This document shows, in pieces, positions 1 to 11,090 of a DNA stretch of 64,000 bases (position 1 is the first letter of the stretch; every line of letters begins with the position of its first letter). The position numbers were made by a program, and so were the translations under genes. Below the pieces are notes generated by a model. It was not told the origin of the DNA. It ran no database searches and saw only the letters and a list, made by a program, of their open reading frames with translations. The stretch is from Absidia repens (lineage: Eukaryota > Mucoromycota > Mucoromycetes > Mucorales > Cunninghamellaceae). The stretch lies in NCBI GenBank assembly GCA_002105175.1, contig MCGE01000009.1, positions 248,001 to 312,000 of the forward strand, read 5' to 3'.

Positions 1-104
1 CTCCTTCTGGTTTTAGCTGCCCCATACCTTTTTCTCTTTTGATTTTATTATTTATCAGTGTTTTCTGTCTCCTTGTTGATTTTGGCTTTATATATGTATA
101 AGCA

Positions 105-3100
105 ATGCCGAATACAGCTGTTGACGAAAGTCAGCCATTACTAGCGGGATTTTCCGGTGATAACAACGCAGAATCATTTGATGTGACAGTTGACACCTTA
201 AGCAGTCTTGTAGAGTCGAAAAACAAGGAAATGCTAGATGATATGGGAGGTGTAATAGGACTTTGCCATCGGTTAAAAGTGGATCCATCATCTGGACTGT
301 TTCCGGATGAAGGCGTTTCGCAGTCGTCGGATTTACCATTTGCGAAACGAAAAGCAACGTTTGGAGAAAATATTTTACCTCATACTCCACCGAAATCGTT
401 TTTAGAACTATTATGGTGTGCTTATAACGATAAAACACTTTGTAAATAAATAAATAAAAAAAAAGAACAATAAACCCCGGCATCATTATAACCCTTTTTT
501 TCGCTCTTTTGTGAATATATTTCACCCTATAGTTATGCTGACTATAGCTGCGCTTATCTCTTTGGGGATTGGTTTATGGAAGGACAACAATGATCAAGGC
601 ATCCCAGATGAGCCCAAAGTTGGATGGTGAGTAATACTTTTAAATGCCGCTTTCTATTTCTGGAGCTCAAGTTCTAATTTTTTTTTTAATTTTTTTTGAA
701 GGATCGAAGGAACAGCTATTCTTATAGCTGTTATTGTGGTTGTGTTGACAAATGCCATCAATGATTATCAACGAGAATCTCAATTCAAGAAACTCAACGC
801 CAAACATCATCAGAACCAATTTATCAAGGTGCTTCGTGGTGGAAGGGTGCAACGGCTTCATGTGCAAAAGATATGTGTGGGTGACATTGTAGATCTCGTT
901 CCTGGTGATGTTGTGCCTTTTGACGGTATCTACCTCCATGGGTATGATTTGGCCTGCGATGAATCTTCTTTGACGGGTGAATCGAACACGGTTAAAAAGC
1001 AAACTTACGACAACTCTCTGGTGGCCGGGATGGCGGAAACAGACGAATCACTGGCTCTGCAAGACTGCTTTATTCTATCTGGTTCAAGGGTTTTACTTGG
1101 TGTGGGTCGTGTAGTCGTTGTAGCCGTTGGTGTGAATTCTTTTTTTGGAAAGACAATGGTGATGACAATGACCTTGAACCAGTGTCATCAACAAGAACTG
1201 ACTCCACTACAACAAAAACTGGATGTGCTGGCTGATCAAATTGCATGGTTTGGGCTGATATCTGCTTTTTTGATCTTCGTGATACTTTCGGCGAAATTCT
1301 TTATTATGGCTTGGTGGTTTGATCATTCGCTTCCTGCAGGTACAACAATTGCCTACTTTATTATCAGCACAGTGATTGAAGCGATTACAATTATTGTTGT
1401 GGCTGTTCCTGAAGGTCTCCCTATGGCGGTTACTTTGGCTTTGGCTTTCGCGACCACTCAAATGTTGAAAGACAATAATCTCGTCCGGGTTTTGGCCGCA
1501 TGTGAAACAATGGGAAATGCTACCACAGTTTGCACCGACAAGACTGGAACTCTCACAAAAAACAAGATGACTGTTGTAGAATGTACATTTGGTGAAACTT
1601 CTTTCAAGATCAATGCGCCAACAAGATTTGATGATGAGGACGACAACGACAACACCAACAACAGCAACAACAACAACGACGACGACGAAATATCATCTAG
1701 TACAATGTTGCATCACAAGCTTTATCCATTCTCTGACTATGTGCGGAAACTTATTAAGGAAGGTGTTGCAATCAATTCTACAGCATACAAATGCATGGAC
1801 GATCAAGGCCGTTGGCAATATACTGGATCCAAAACGGAATGTGCATTATTGGAAATGGTAGAACAGTGGCAAGATATTACATCGGTTGATAGCTGGCGGC
1901 AGGATACGATCGTGGACAAAATATATCCCTTTTCTTCTCAAAACAAATCGATGACTAGCATTATTCGACTCACTTCAATTTCTGTTGGAAATTCATCATC
2001 CGCAGCAACAGTAACATCGTCCTTATCGTCTTCCACCACTACAGCTCACAACGCTACTACGGACCAGCCCAACTCAGTCTATCGCTTACACACCAAAGGC
2101 GCACCAGAAGCATTATTGGAACACTGCACTCGGTATATGGATGAACAAGGGCAGGTGCACTTGATGGAACATGAAAACTACGTGATGTGGGATCAAATCA
2201 TTCGAACCTACGCTCAACAAGCTTTGCGTACAATGGCGTTGGCTTATCAGGACTTGACGACCGATGCGTACGAAGATTTTATCAGCAAAAACGTGGAAAT
2301 GGCAACTGAAACGACTCCTCCTTTACAAGATTTGATACTCCTCGGTGTAGTTGGCATTCGAGACCCTCTTCGATCGGGCGTGGTAGAATCAGTAGCCGCA
2401 TTTCGGCGGGCGGGCGTATCGGTACGAATGATTACGGGGGACAACATTTACACCGCCAAGGCGATTGCTACTTCAGCAGGAATATTGACAGAAGGTGGTA
2501 TGGCATTGATTGGACCTGAATTTCGAACGATGTCAGAGGATCTTCAACGTCAAGTGGTGCCGCAGATGCAAGTACTGGCCAGATCGAGTCCGCACGACAA
2601 AATGACCGTGGTGGCAAGGCTACAAGAATTGGACCAGGTTGTGGCGATGACGGGTGATGGAACAAACGATGGACCAGCGCTGAAATTAGCAAACATTGGA
2701 TTCAGCATGAACTTGGCGGGCAGTGAGGTTGCAAAAGAGGCCTCTGATATTATTTTGATGGACGACAACTTCAACTCGATTCTGAAGGCGTTATTATGGG
2801 GGCGGGCAGTCAATGATGGTATCCGCAAATTTTTGACCTTCCAACTCACGGTCAATGTGGCTGCAGTGGTTCTAACTTTGGTCAGTGCTATTGCTTCCGA
2901 ACAATCTGAAAGTATTCTTGGCGCCGTACAACTCTTGTGGATCAACTTGATTATGGATACGCTGGCAGCACTTGCACTAGCTACAGAACCGCCGACCGAT
3001 GCACTCTTGGATCAAGCTCCCATTAAAAAAACGGAACCAGTTATTGACGGCGGGATGGCATACCGTATCCTATCTCAAGGCATCTTCCAGGTTTGTATCA

Positions 3101-3618
3101 CGCTGGCTGTGATGCATTATAGCCCTTTTTGGTTTGGTTTGGACCCTCATCAACAAAACAACCATGATTATTTGATGGTTCGTTCGATGGTCTTCAATAC
3201 GTTTGTCTTTCTCCAGTTCTTCAATGGATTTAATTGTCGGCGGATACATGGCACTACTCTCAATGTCTTTGAACATCTCAACCGGGATTGGCTTTTTCTC
3301 GCGATACAAGCTCTAATCGCTATTGGACAAGTCTGTATTATTACATTTGGTGGATCAGCACTGAAGACGTCGCCATTGACACCGCTTCAATGGGTGATAA
3401 CAGTGGGTATTGGGTTTTGCTCTCTTCCCGTTGGCTGGCTATTTACATCCATAGCAAGAATACCCCGATTACAGAACTGTGGCTACTATGTTTGGCATGC
3501 CTTGATCCGACGAAACGAAAATCAGGGTTGGCACAACAAATCAACACTGCCTGAGTCCAATTCAACAGCTTCAGGGTCAACAACAACAAACACTATACCT
3601 CCTTATTCATTAGACTGA
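105..3618 (+). CDS. PMC1: P-type Ca2+-transporting ATPase, vacuolar PMC1-like
   Basis: Spliced model join(105..441,533..626,702..3618), 1115 aa. Seen: the exon junctions restore the N-terminal segment DKTLFMLTIAALISLG, which matches the start of the first membrane pair in this family. The aspartyl-phosphate motif CTDKTGTLT has its Asp near residue 423, a PEGLP motif sits in the preceding membrane helix, MTGDGTNDGPALK forms the hinge, and about six C-terminal membrane helices follow. Known: such type IIB pumps use ATP to move Ca2+ out of the cytosol, into the vacuole in fungi. Odd: an Asp/Asn-rich low-complexity insert (codons at about 1630-1690) and a Ser/Thr-rich insert (about 1990-2070) lie in the cytoplasmic loop. 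The first ATG with an open exon was chosen as start. Lineage-level assignment to PMC1 rather than another IIB pump is inference; the P-type ATPase call itself is very secure. Confidence 0.93.
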
Positions 3619-4149
3619 TGTATTCGGCGTTTATTTGGGAATTCATCGTATTTATTTAGGCATCAAAACACTCGCTCGGGTTTTTATTGTAGTTATTATT
3701 TTGGTTGATAGTATTATTAGTGTACTATGTAGTTATTAGGCTTAGTATAATTATATATCCCTTCTATATTCATACAATCAATAAAAATTTATTAACTTTT
3801 ACGATGTTATGATTATGAAATCTGCCGTCTTCCTTTTTTTTTTTAAGTGTGCAATTCAGTAATTTTAATATTAAATTTCAAAACATCCTCACACTTGCAA
3901 AAATTGAAGTGCCCGTTTTTGTTCAAGTTTGAAACTCCCCCCTCCGTCATTTTAAACCTTGATAGATGACCTCTTAGACCCAAGTGGCTTCAGTTTGGGC
4001 TATCATTACTTTTTATTATAGGCACGCCAAAAAAAAAAAAAAAACGGCCTGGATTACAGTGTGCTATATGTCTAGTATTGCGATGAACGGGCTAGCTGTA
4101 CATTCTATATTAATTTATATACGTGATAGAGCGGGAATGGGGGACGTCT
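3619..4149. other. intergenic, 3' flank of Ca2+-ATPase
   Basis: AT-rich, no credible ORF. An AATAAA-type signal (caataaaaatt, about 3779) lies 160 bp past the stop codon and may be the ATPase poly(A) signal. A 16-nt A run is at about 4030. Confidence 0.5.
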
Positions 4150-5030
4150 GTTTTAAAACACAACAACAGTCAATACTAATTAAATGAATGATGGTAGTAA
4201 AGAAGAGATCTATTGCATAAGACATAAGAAAGACTAATGGGACATTCTTCATGGAAGGAGGTAAAAAAATAGACATATTTTATTTAGATGTAGATACAAG
4301 TTATAGACTAACTAAGACTAAACTAAGCTATTGAAGGCTTCAAAAAGCCAACTAATGGTGCCTTCAGATCCTAGATCCAAAATGTAAGGGTTTCCCCATG
4401 CATCTTGTAATCCCTGAGCTGAAACCCTTTCTAAACTAGTCCTTGCACTATTATAAGTCCAACATATCCTCAAAAAGGTTCAATGGTGCAGAAAAAATGA
4501 AAATGAAAAAAGAAAATGAAAAGAAAGAGAGGAAAAAAAAAATTGGGAGTAAATAAATATTCACGTGTGCGGGGTTCCAATTGGGGGTTTTTGGATGTCT
4601 TGCGACATTTCTTTTTATTGCAGGATACGAAAAAGAAAGTCATTTTTCTTATACACATTAATAGCATACAACATTATCAACATTGTGATTCTCTTCTAAC
4701 GAAAGTAATCACCATTATTTAGTATCGGCGGCACGGCTATTCTCTTCCTTGATACATTTGCAGACAAGCCGGAATACAATATGCTAATTCGCACTCCACT
4801 ATGATATAATATTTTTGTCACTCACCGTAGGTTAGCTTCCCCTCTTTGATTGTATTAGCCTATCCGACATTATGTTTACTCTACAACAAGATATCCATCC
4901 CCTCCCCCAAATACACATTCCACTCTAACCTCCATACAGTACACCCCTAATCATTTTACATTGAGACATATGTCATCATCATTAGCGACAGTTTATATCT
5001 ACTTCTGAATAAAATATGTCTTACATTTTT
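4150..5030 (-). repeat. dispersed repeat family, copy R1 (long form)
   Basis: Reverse-orientation copy of the family core (about 4236-4565) plus a tail of about 460 bp shared only with R2 at 9370-10330, to which it is a near-complete inverted copy. Its two ends carry inverted versions of the same motif: GACATATTTTATTTAGATG at about 4271 and ATCTACTTCTGAATAAAATA at about 4997, giving terminal-inverted-repeat-like ends of about 30 bp. A 51-bp segment bounded by two ATTCTCTTC copies (4688-4696 and 4739-4747) is absent from R2. Confidence 0.85.
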
Positions 5031-6758
5031 ACTTCAACACCGTTTCTTACATAATCATTTTCTTTTGTCGAATGAGTATACCCATAATATACGGTACTTA
5101 TGCGTGTAGAAAAAAAAAAGAAAGCTGATGTGCCTGTGTCTGAAAATAAAAGGAATAGCGATGCCATCAATCAATTACTATGCTCAGCACTCCGTCTATA
5201 ATACTGTCCAGTATTGTTCTCAGTTTTTAAGTATAGGGCTGATGAATTCTTGAATGGTTTTAGAAAATGGTCGAGGGTGAAGGTCAAATAAAAATTAAGC
5301 AGCGAAGAGCGCATAAAATTAATGGTTGAAGTGCACTAAAACGTAATACAATGAGTTCATATAATAAAAATGTATACACTATTTCTACTACTATAACGCC
5401 ATTTAATACTAATAGAGTTCTACACATCACCATCAGGAGCAGCGCTTGCTGCAACGTCAACATCATTATCCTCACCAGCATCAGCGATAATACTACCATT
5501 CTCATAAGGGTTCCGGTTTTCAATTACCGACCGAGAGGTGACCTTTATAGAAGACATTTCGATTACTAAACTTAGTCGAGCATCCAATGCTCCTCTTCCT
5601 AAAGCAACGTTAGGTGTCCTTTCTTTAGCATATCAAATACAAAATTATCATTGAATCAAACATAGAACAAAATTCTTGAAATAGAAAATGATCAGATTGA
5701 CACAAAGTTCGGTATTATGGTTGAGGAACATGATACTAGAAAACTTTTGTGTGTGCAGGTTTTTTACATTTTACTATATAAAAAGTGTGATCGTACATCA
5801 AATGAAATTTAGATGCAAACATATTCACAATTTTTGAACCGGTAATGCAATGGCACACGTCTCTCTTTTTTTTTTTTTTCTTTGCCATATGTTAACAGGC
5901 TTTTACGGCCAGCATTAGTCCCTAGTAGACGAAAAATGATGTACAAGTGTGTGTATAGCCTTTCTATATTGACCAGAGTCGATTTGAACAGAAAACAAAT
6001 CCAATTTTTTTGAATTTTCCATTTTGGAAATAAATGATGTGCACGCCCTCGGTCGTTGAAGTTAGGGGTAATCATGGGGTAGCAGTAGCATTTTTTGCAG
6101 AGGTTGTAGATCAATGGGAAATGCCAAATTTTTGTTACATTGAAATAACTGCCATTTTTAACTGAGAATAAGTTTAGAATATATTGTAGTTGAAAAAGTA
6201 ATACTATCCCCATTGCTGCTCTTTATAAAGTCACTAAAGTGTGAAATGTCAAAGGGAACAAAACAAAATACTTTGTATTGTATGTAGTGCAGTTATAGTA
6301 AATATTTTCAAACGACCATGATCAATTATATAAAGAGGCAAAAAAAGGGAAAAGTATATCTTTATTTAAAAAAGAAGGGGTGAAATGAATATCATAGTAT
6401 CTCATAACTACAAAATGTAATGTCGTCTTTTTTGTATAATTGTGAGCATTCTAAATCTACATATCATCAATTCCCGTTCAAATGACTGTGAGTGATTTTA
6501 TATGAGTTTTTTCCCTTTGGTTAATGCGAGCTTGGCGATATAGGACAGCATCCCGAGGGGCAACGCGTCCGGAATGTGACAGCAGGACTAGTAGCATAAG
6601 CGAAATGATGTTCATAATAACAGTTTATTTAGAATGTGTACAAATGGAATAAATAATGTAATAAGTATGTGAGTGTGGAGAAAAGATACAGAAATATGAC
6701 TACGGGGAATCACTAACAAAAGCTACTACTAATACTACTACTATTGCTACTGCTATTA
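5031..6758. other. intergenic, nothing recognised
   Basis: AT-rich, 1.7 kb. The reading frames present are short, hydrophobic or low complexity and lack splice-compatible neighbours, so none is called. The last 150 bp before the Nas2 stop hold several AATAAA-like strings and a (TACTAC)n-like stretch at about 6720-6760. Confidence 0.5.
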
Positions 6759-7427
6759 CTACAGGGGTAAAATATGGCATCCCAAAGCGCCGCGGCCACC
6801 CCATCCATTTCTTGGCGTGAGAGATAAAGTCAATTCTGCTTGATTTCGAAGTACCTTGATTTCCAAAGGTCGATCCAAATGAGTTTGTACGATAGTTGAC
6901 AATGCATGGAGTTGTTGGTGGTTGTCGCTGGTGATAGTTCCAAACTGTAAAATAAGGTCATTTCGCTGTAAGCCAGAAGCAGAAGCAGGAGAATCAGGAG
7001 AAACCGCATTGACTTTGGCAAAAGGTTGAAGAGGCGCAGGTTCTTGTGTTTGTTGTTGTTCTGTAACACTGTTGTTGGTGTTGTTTGTGCCACTGTTTTC
7101 CGGTACCGATTCGTATTCCTCTTGAGAAGACCGACTGGCTTGATGAAGATGATGTAAAACAGTTTCTATTTCAGCCATCACCTTTTTGTGGTCGTTCCGT
7201 AATCTATATACTTGGTTTCGTATGTGTCGTACTGCGGCTACATCAATATCAGACCGAGGGTATCCTTCACTGTCAATCAGAGGTTCATCCATTCCAATTC
7301 CTTGTGCCAACAAATCCTCTTCCAATCCTTGCAGTTGAGAAAGAAGACGATCTTGCTGATTCATCAATTGTTTCGCTTCTTGTTTGTAGCGGTCTTGTGG
7401 TGTTAGGTTATGCGCCAGGATGCCCAT
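6759..7427 (-). CDS. NAS2: 26S proteasome assembly chaperone Nas2/PSMD9 (p27), PDZ protein
   Basis: Single exon, 222 aa. Seen: an N-terminal helical region (about residues 10-110) with the family signature GIGMDEPLIDSEGYPRSDID, a Gln/Asn-rich linker, and a C-terminal PDZ-like domain (about 135-222: AKVNAVSPDSPASASGLQ, NDLILQFG). Known: Nas2/p27 binds the C-tail of the Rpt5 ATPase and helps assemble the base of the proteasome regulatory particle in cytosol and nucleus. The ATG at 7427 is chosen because it begins MGILAHNLTPQ; the frame is open 33 codons further upstream but that stretch is Lys-run and hydrophobic, unlike the family. Divergent from the GPI-type gene, sharing about 725 bp of upstream DNA. 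Length is close to that of the family. Confidence 0.93.
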   Translation of the reverse strand: MGILAHNLTPQDRYKQEAKQLMNQQDRLLSQLQGLEEDLLAQGIGMDEPLIDSEGYPRSDIDVAAVRHIRNQVYRLRNDHKKVMAEIETVLHHLHQASRSSQEEYESVPENSGTNNTNNSVTEQQQTQEPAPLQPFAKVNAVSPDSPASASGLQRNDLILQFGTITSDNHQQLHALSTIVQTHLDRPLEIKVLRNQAELTLSLTPRNGWGGRGALGCHILPL

Positions 7428-8152
7428 ATTTTGTAGAATTATAATGACGTAAAAATTAGCGCTGCAGGAAAGTGCAAAGAAAAAGGGATGAACCTCTTGC
7501 TTTTTTTTTTTTTTGAGCAACGCCACTAATCAATTGTAAACACCGCTGTGTGAATTAAAATGAGATATGGTTTGTAGTGCCGTTGAGGTTATCATATTCT
7601 ATCATTTTATTATTTCACCTTCACTTGCCTTTTTTTTTTTATTTATTTTGTACTGGTTTATTTAATTCCTGCTATTTTTCGACAATGGGAGAAAACCTTC
7701 CAGGCATCAAACTATGTGCGGAAATTTCTTGCTGTTATTCATAATCTCGGAAAAGATAATCAAAAATACGCTCCAGTTAGAGCAGTTGTAATATCGACAG
7801 GCATCCTTTAAATATTATTAAGTAAGCAATCAATTTTCGGTCAGATTTGACTGATTAGGCACATGCCGATTCTATTACTATTGAGGAGTTTTTTCTATCT
7901 TTCTTGTGATTACTGTGAAAAAAAAAATAAAAAAATAAAAAAAAAAAAAAATAAACAATAAAAAAACACAACAATAAAGTCTGGTTAGTATTGATCAGTA
8001 ATTGATCTTTTGATTTGGCCTAGAAAGAACATGCTTTATCAGGTCGGGAATATATATCGCCAAACTCTCAATAGGTTTAAAAAGCATATTTTTTTCATCT
8101 CTTTTTCAATAGAACTTCTCGATTTTCTTAAACTCCTATTATCAGAACTAAA
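7428..8152. promoter_or_regulatory. shared upstream region of divergent NAS2 and GPI-protein genes
   Basis: No ORF. Contains several poly-A/T tracts, notably an interrupted A-rich block at about 7917-7965. No specific factor site can be assigned; the regulatory role is inferred only from the divergent gene arrangement. Confidence 0.35.
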
Positions 8153-9163
8153 ATGAAGACCTATTCGATTGCTACTCTTACAGTTGCTCTTGCTGCTTTT
8201 GCATCTGGTAAATGAAATCGACTTTCTCATAAGATTTGTAGAAATAATTTTTTTTATTTGTCACCTTAGCCGCCGATCAAGCAAGTTCAAGTGCAACTCC
8301 TGTTTCAGAAGCCTCTATTACTGCTTCTCCAAGATCCGTTGTCACTGTCTACACTACTGTCACTGGCACATTAAGGGATAATGAAGTGGTAAATTTATCC
8401 TGATATCAAAATTCATGCAGAGCGCAGCGGATGTTTAATTATTGTTATTCTTTTTTTTTTTTTTAAAAAAAACAACCGATGGTAGCAAGTGAAGCCAGAA
8501 TACGAAGACGAAAAAACAAAGACTGAACTTGAACGTCAAAAAGAAGAAAATGACCTGCGAAATCTGGAAACCAGAAAAGATATTAATCAACCACCTGCCA
8601 GTGGCAAGAGAACTGAAATCAGTCCTGAAGAAGAAGAAGAAGAGAGAGAGGAGTTGGCAGAAGAAGAAGAAGAAGCTCTAGAAGAGTCTGAAGAAGAAGC
8701 TGAGGAAAATGCCGAAGAATTGCAAGAAGAAGCTGAAGAGAAAGAAGAAGCCATGGGCCTCAACTCATCGGGGAATAAAGACGAAAAAAAGGTCGACAAT
8801 CAACAAGATCAACAAGTGGAAGTCCAAAACAATCAAGATGAAAAGATCAACAGTGCTGCACAGCTTGATGACAAAGATATCGCTGGTGTCTCATTTGATG
8901 ATACTGAAATTTTGGCCAATACTGTGTCTTCATCTGCCGTCCCTAGTGCACTTCCTTCCAGCTCTGCTCAAATCTTGGCTGCATCATCATCATCCGGTGT
9001 CTCCAAGGCGGCTAGTTCCAGTGCCAAGCCTGCCTCAGCGTCCGGTACATCCTCGTCGAATCCAACATCTTCTCCGGGAGCTGCCTCTTCTGCTTCTACC
9101 ACTAGAGTCGCTGGCACAATGATTATGTCATTGACTGCTTTTGCTGCCTTCTACTTTCTCTAG
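8153..9163 (+). CDS. secreted, probably GPI-anchored surface protein (acidic, Ser-rich)
   Basis: join(8153..8207,8270..8388,8486..9163), 283 aa. Seen: a clean N-terminal signal peptide (MKTYSIATLTVALAAFASA), a short Ser/Thr region, then a highly charged Glu/Lys region with runs of Glu (about residues 60-140, likely coiled or disordered), a Gln/Asn-rich piece, a Ser/Ala-rich stretch (about 205-265), and a hydrophobic C-terminal tail ending FAAFYFL right after a small-residue zone. That order (signal peptide, low-complexity body, hydrophobic tail) is the usual layout of GPI-anchored f cell-surface proteins in fungi. No enzymatic domain is visible. The intron positions follow from frame continuity at both junctions. 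The function is unknown; a role at the cell wall is inference. Lies inside the R1/R2 inverted repeat pair. Confidence 0.75.
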
Positions 9164-9369
9164 ATGATTTTTTAAATTCCCCCTCCCTCAAACATTCTTT
9201 ATATTTGCTCTTATCATAACTATATTTTTAGCAATCATTCAAGAAATAAAAAAATTCATTTTCAAACTCCCAAAGGGACTGGCTCCTAAAAATAAGAAAG
9301 CTATGTTGCAGTTTAGCAAGAATGTAAAAAAAAAAAAAAAAAAAAAAAAAAACAGGCTCATATTAAGAG
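9164..9369. other. 3' flank with A27 tract
   Basis: Ends in a 27-nt A run at about 9326-9352 directly before copy R2 of the dispersed repeat. Confidence 0.5.
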
Positions 9370-10330
9370 GTAGATATAAATTGTGTCTAATGATGATACT
9401 ATGACATATGTCTCGATGTAAAATAATTAGGGGTGTACTGTATGGAGGTCAGAGTGGAATGTGCATTTGGGGGAGGGGATAGATGTCTTGTTGTAAAGTA
9501 AACATAACGTCAGATAGGCTAATACAATTAAAGAGGGTAAGCTAACCTACGGTGAGTGACAAAAATATTATATCATAGTGGAGTGCGAATTAGCATATTG
9601 TATTCCGGTTTGTCTGCAAATGTATCAAGGAAGAGAATCACAATGTTGATAATGTTGTATGCTATTAATGTGTATAAGAAAAATGACTTCCTTTTTCTCA
9701 TCCTGCAATAAAAAGAAATGTCGCAAGACATCAAAAAAAACCCCAATTGGAACCCCGCACACGTGAATATTTATTTCCTCCCAATTTTTTTTTTCCTCTT
9801 TTCTTTTCATTTTCATTTTTCGTTTTTATTTTTTGTGCATCATTGGACCTTTTTGAGGATATGTTGGACTAACAATAGTACAAGGACTAGTTTAGAAAGG
9901 GGTTCAGCTCAGGGATTACAAGATGCATGGGGAAACCCTTAAATTTTGGATCTAGGATCTGAAGGCACCATTAGTTGGCTTTTTGAAGCCTACAATAACT
10001 TAGTTTAGTCTTAGTTAGTCTATAGTTTGTATCTACATCTAAATAAAATATGTCTATTTTTTACCTCCTTCCATGAAGAATGTCCCATTAGTCTTTCTTA
10101 TGTCTTATGCAATAGATCTCTTCTTTACTACCATCATTCATTTTGGTTAGTGTTGACCGCTTTTATGTTTCAGTGGAAGCTTTTGTCTTTCTCATGCCTT
10201 GTACTGTGCCATTAAGTTAGACCCCATTTTACAATTGTACCTTTAGAATAGTGTTGACCATTCTTCAAGTATCATCTTAGTGTCACTCATGCTACCTCCA
10301 ATAGGTCCCTTAGTACAATGAGGCCTTTTT
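9370..10330 (+). repeat. dispersed repeat family, copy R2 (long form)
   Basis: Forward copy. The tail (about 9370-9755) is the inverted counterpart of R1 4565-5030. The core (about 9755-10150) has the CCGCACACGTG 5' end, T-rich block, GGGGTTCAGCTCAGGGATTA, GATGCATGGGGAAACCC and AATAAAATATGTC at about 10040. A second module (about 10140-10330, GTGTTGACC then a T run) follows without a clear AATAAA. It lacks the 51-bp segment of R1 and the outermost AATAAAATATGTC end. Confidence 0.85.
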
Positions 10331-11090
10331 TTTTTTGGCTTGATAACACACTTTATTTGAAAAAAAGATCATAGGGCACTGATATTAAACATGGCCTTAT
10401 TCTTTAGAGCATTTTCTGCTTGCTTTCTGGGTGTACACTGTCAACATAGTAAGAAGAAGAAAAAGCAGCCCATATGTGTATGATTTTTTACTAGGTCCGC
10501 CCCACCATTCATATTAGTCAACCAACGTAGGCCATATCAGCGTATAATCTCCTGTTATGAGACTGGTCGTCAGCGCTAGGTCGTGTGATATGAAGGCTGA
10601 CCATATGACTGCTCCACTATTCAACTTCATCCACCAATTCCGTGCCGCTGGTGTAGTTTCCTCTAATGCGTTATGATCTCCACCAGTGTAGCAATACTCT
10701 ATATATTTATTCAGTCCATGATTAATATTGAATGTATAAAAAAAAAAGGAAAATAAAAAAGCACGTGGGCGGAATGTGAACATAATGCCATCCCTACTTT
10801 TTTTTTTTGCCTTGCCCGTTAGAACACGACGGTTGTCCAACCCTCCACAAAGTACAAAATGTATAAATTGTGTAATCCCATCCCATCAAAATCAACGTTA
10901 AAAAAAAAAAAAAAAAAGCCCTGATACTCCATAAATCGACGATTTCCAAAAGCCCCCAACGAACGCCAGCGTTGTATATTATACCCAATAAAAGACTGTT
11001 CAATTGTATCAGTTATTTATTTGACTACTTTTTGACTTTTCTATATCTACATCTATTTCAAAAACTAAGCAGCAGTAAAGTTATGCTAAA
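10331..11090. other. intergenic with a solo 5' fragment of the repeat family
   Basis: No credible gene. At 10740-10790, in reverse orientation, the sequence GCACGTGGGCGGAATGTGAA preceded by an A/G-rich stretch matches the 5' end of the dispersed repeat without its core. An A run of about 18 nt lies near 10901. The rest is unremarkable AT-rich DNA. Confidence 0.45.

Noticed and set aside
4516..4722. ORF inside repeat R1 (and its counterpart in R2)
   Set aside because: Lies entirely in the repeat, is low complexity (Lys runs), and is not conserved between copies.
5809..6213. 134-codon minus-strand ORF
   Set aside because: Starts and ends in AT-rich DNA, poor amino-acid balance, no splice neighbours or family features.
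10514..11003. Overlapping minus-strand ORFs near 10.5-11.0 kb
   Set aside because: Poly-Lys and poly-Phe tracts come from A/T runs; no conserved motif.
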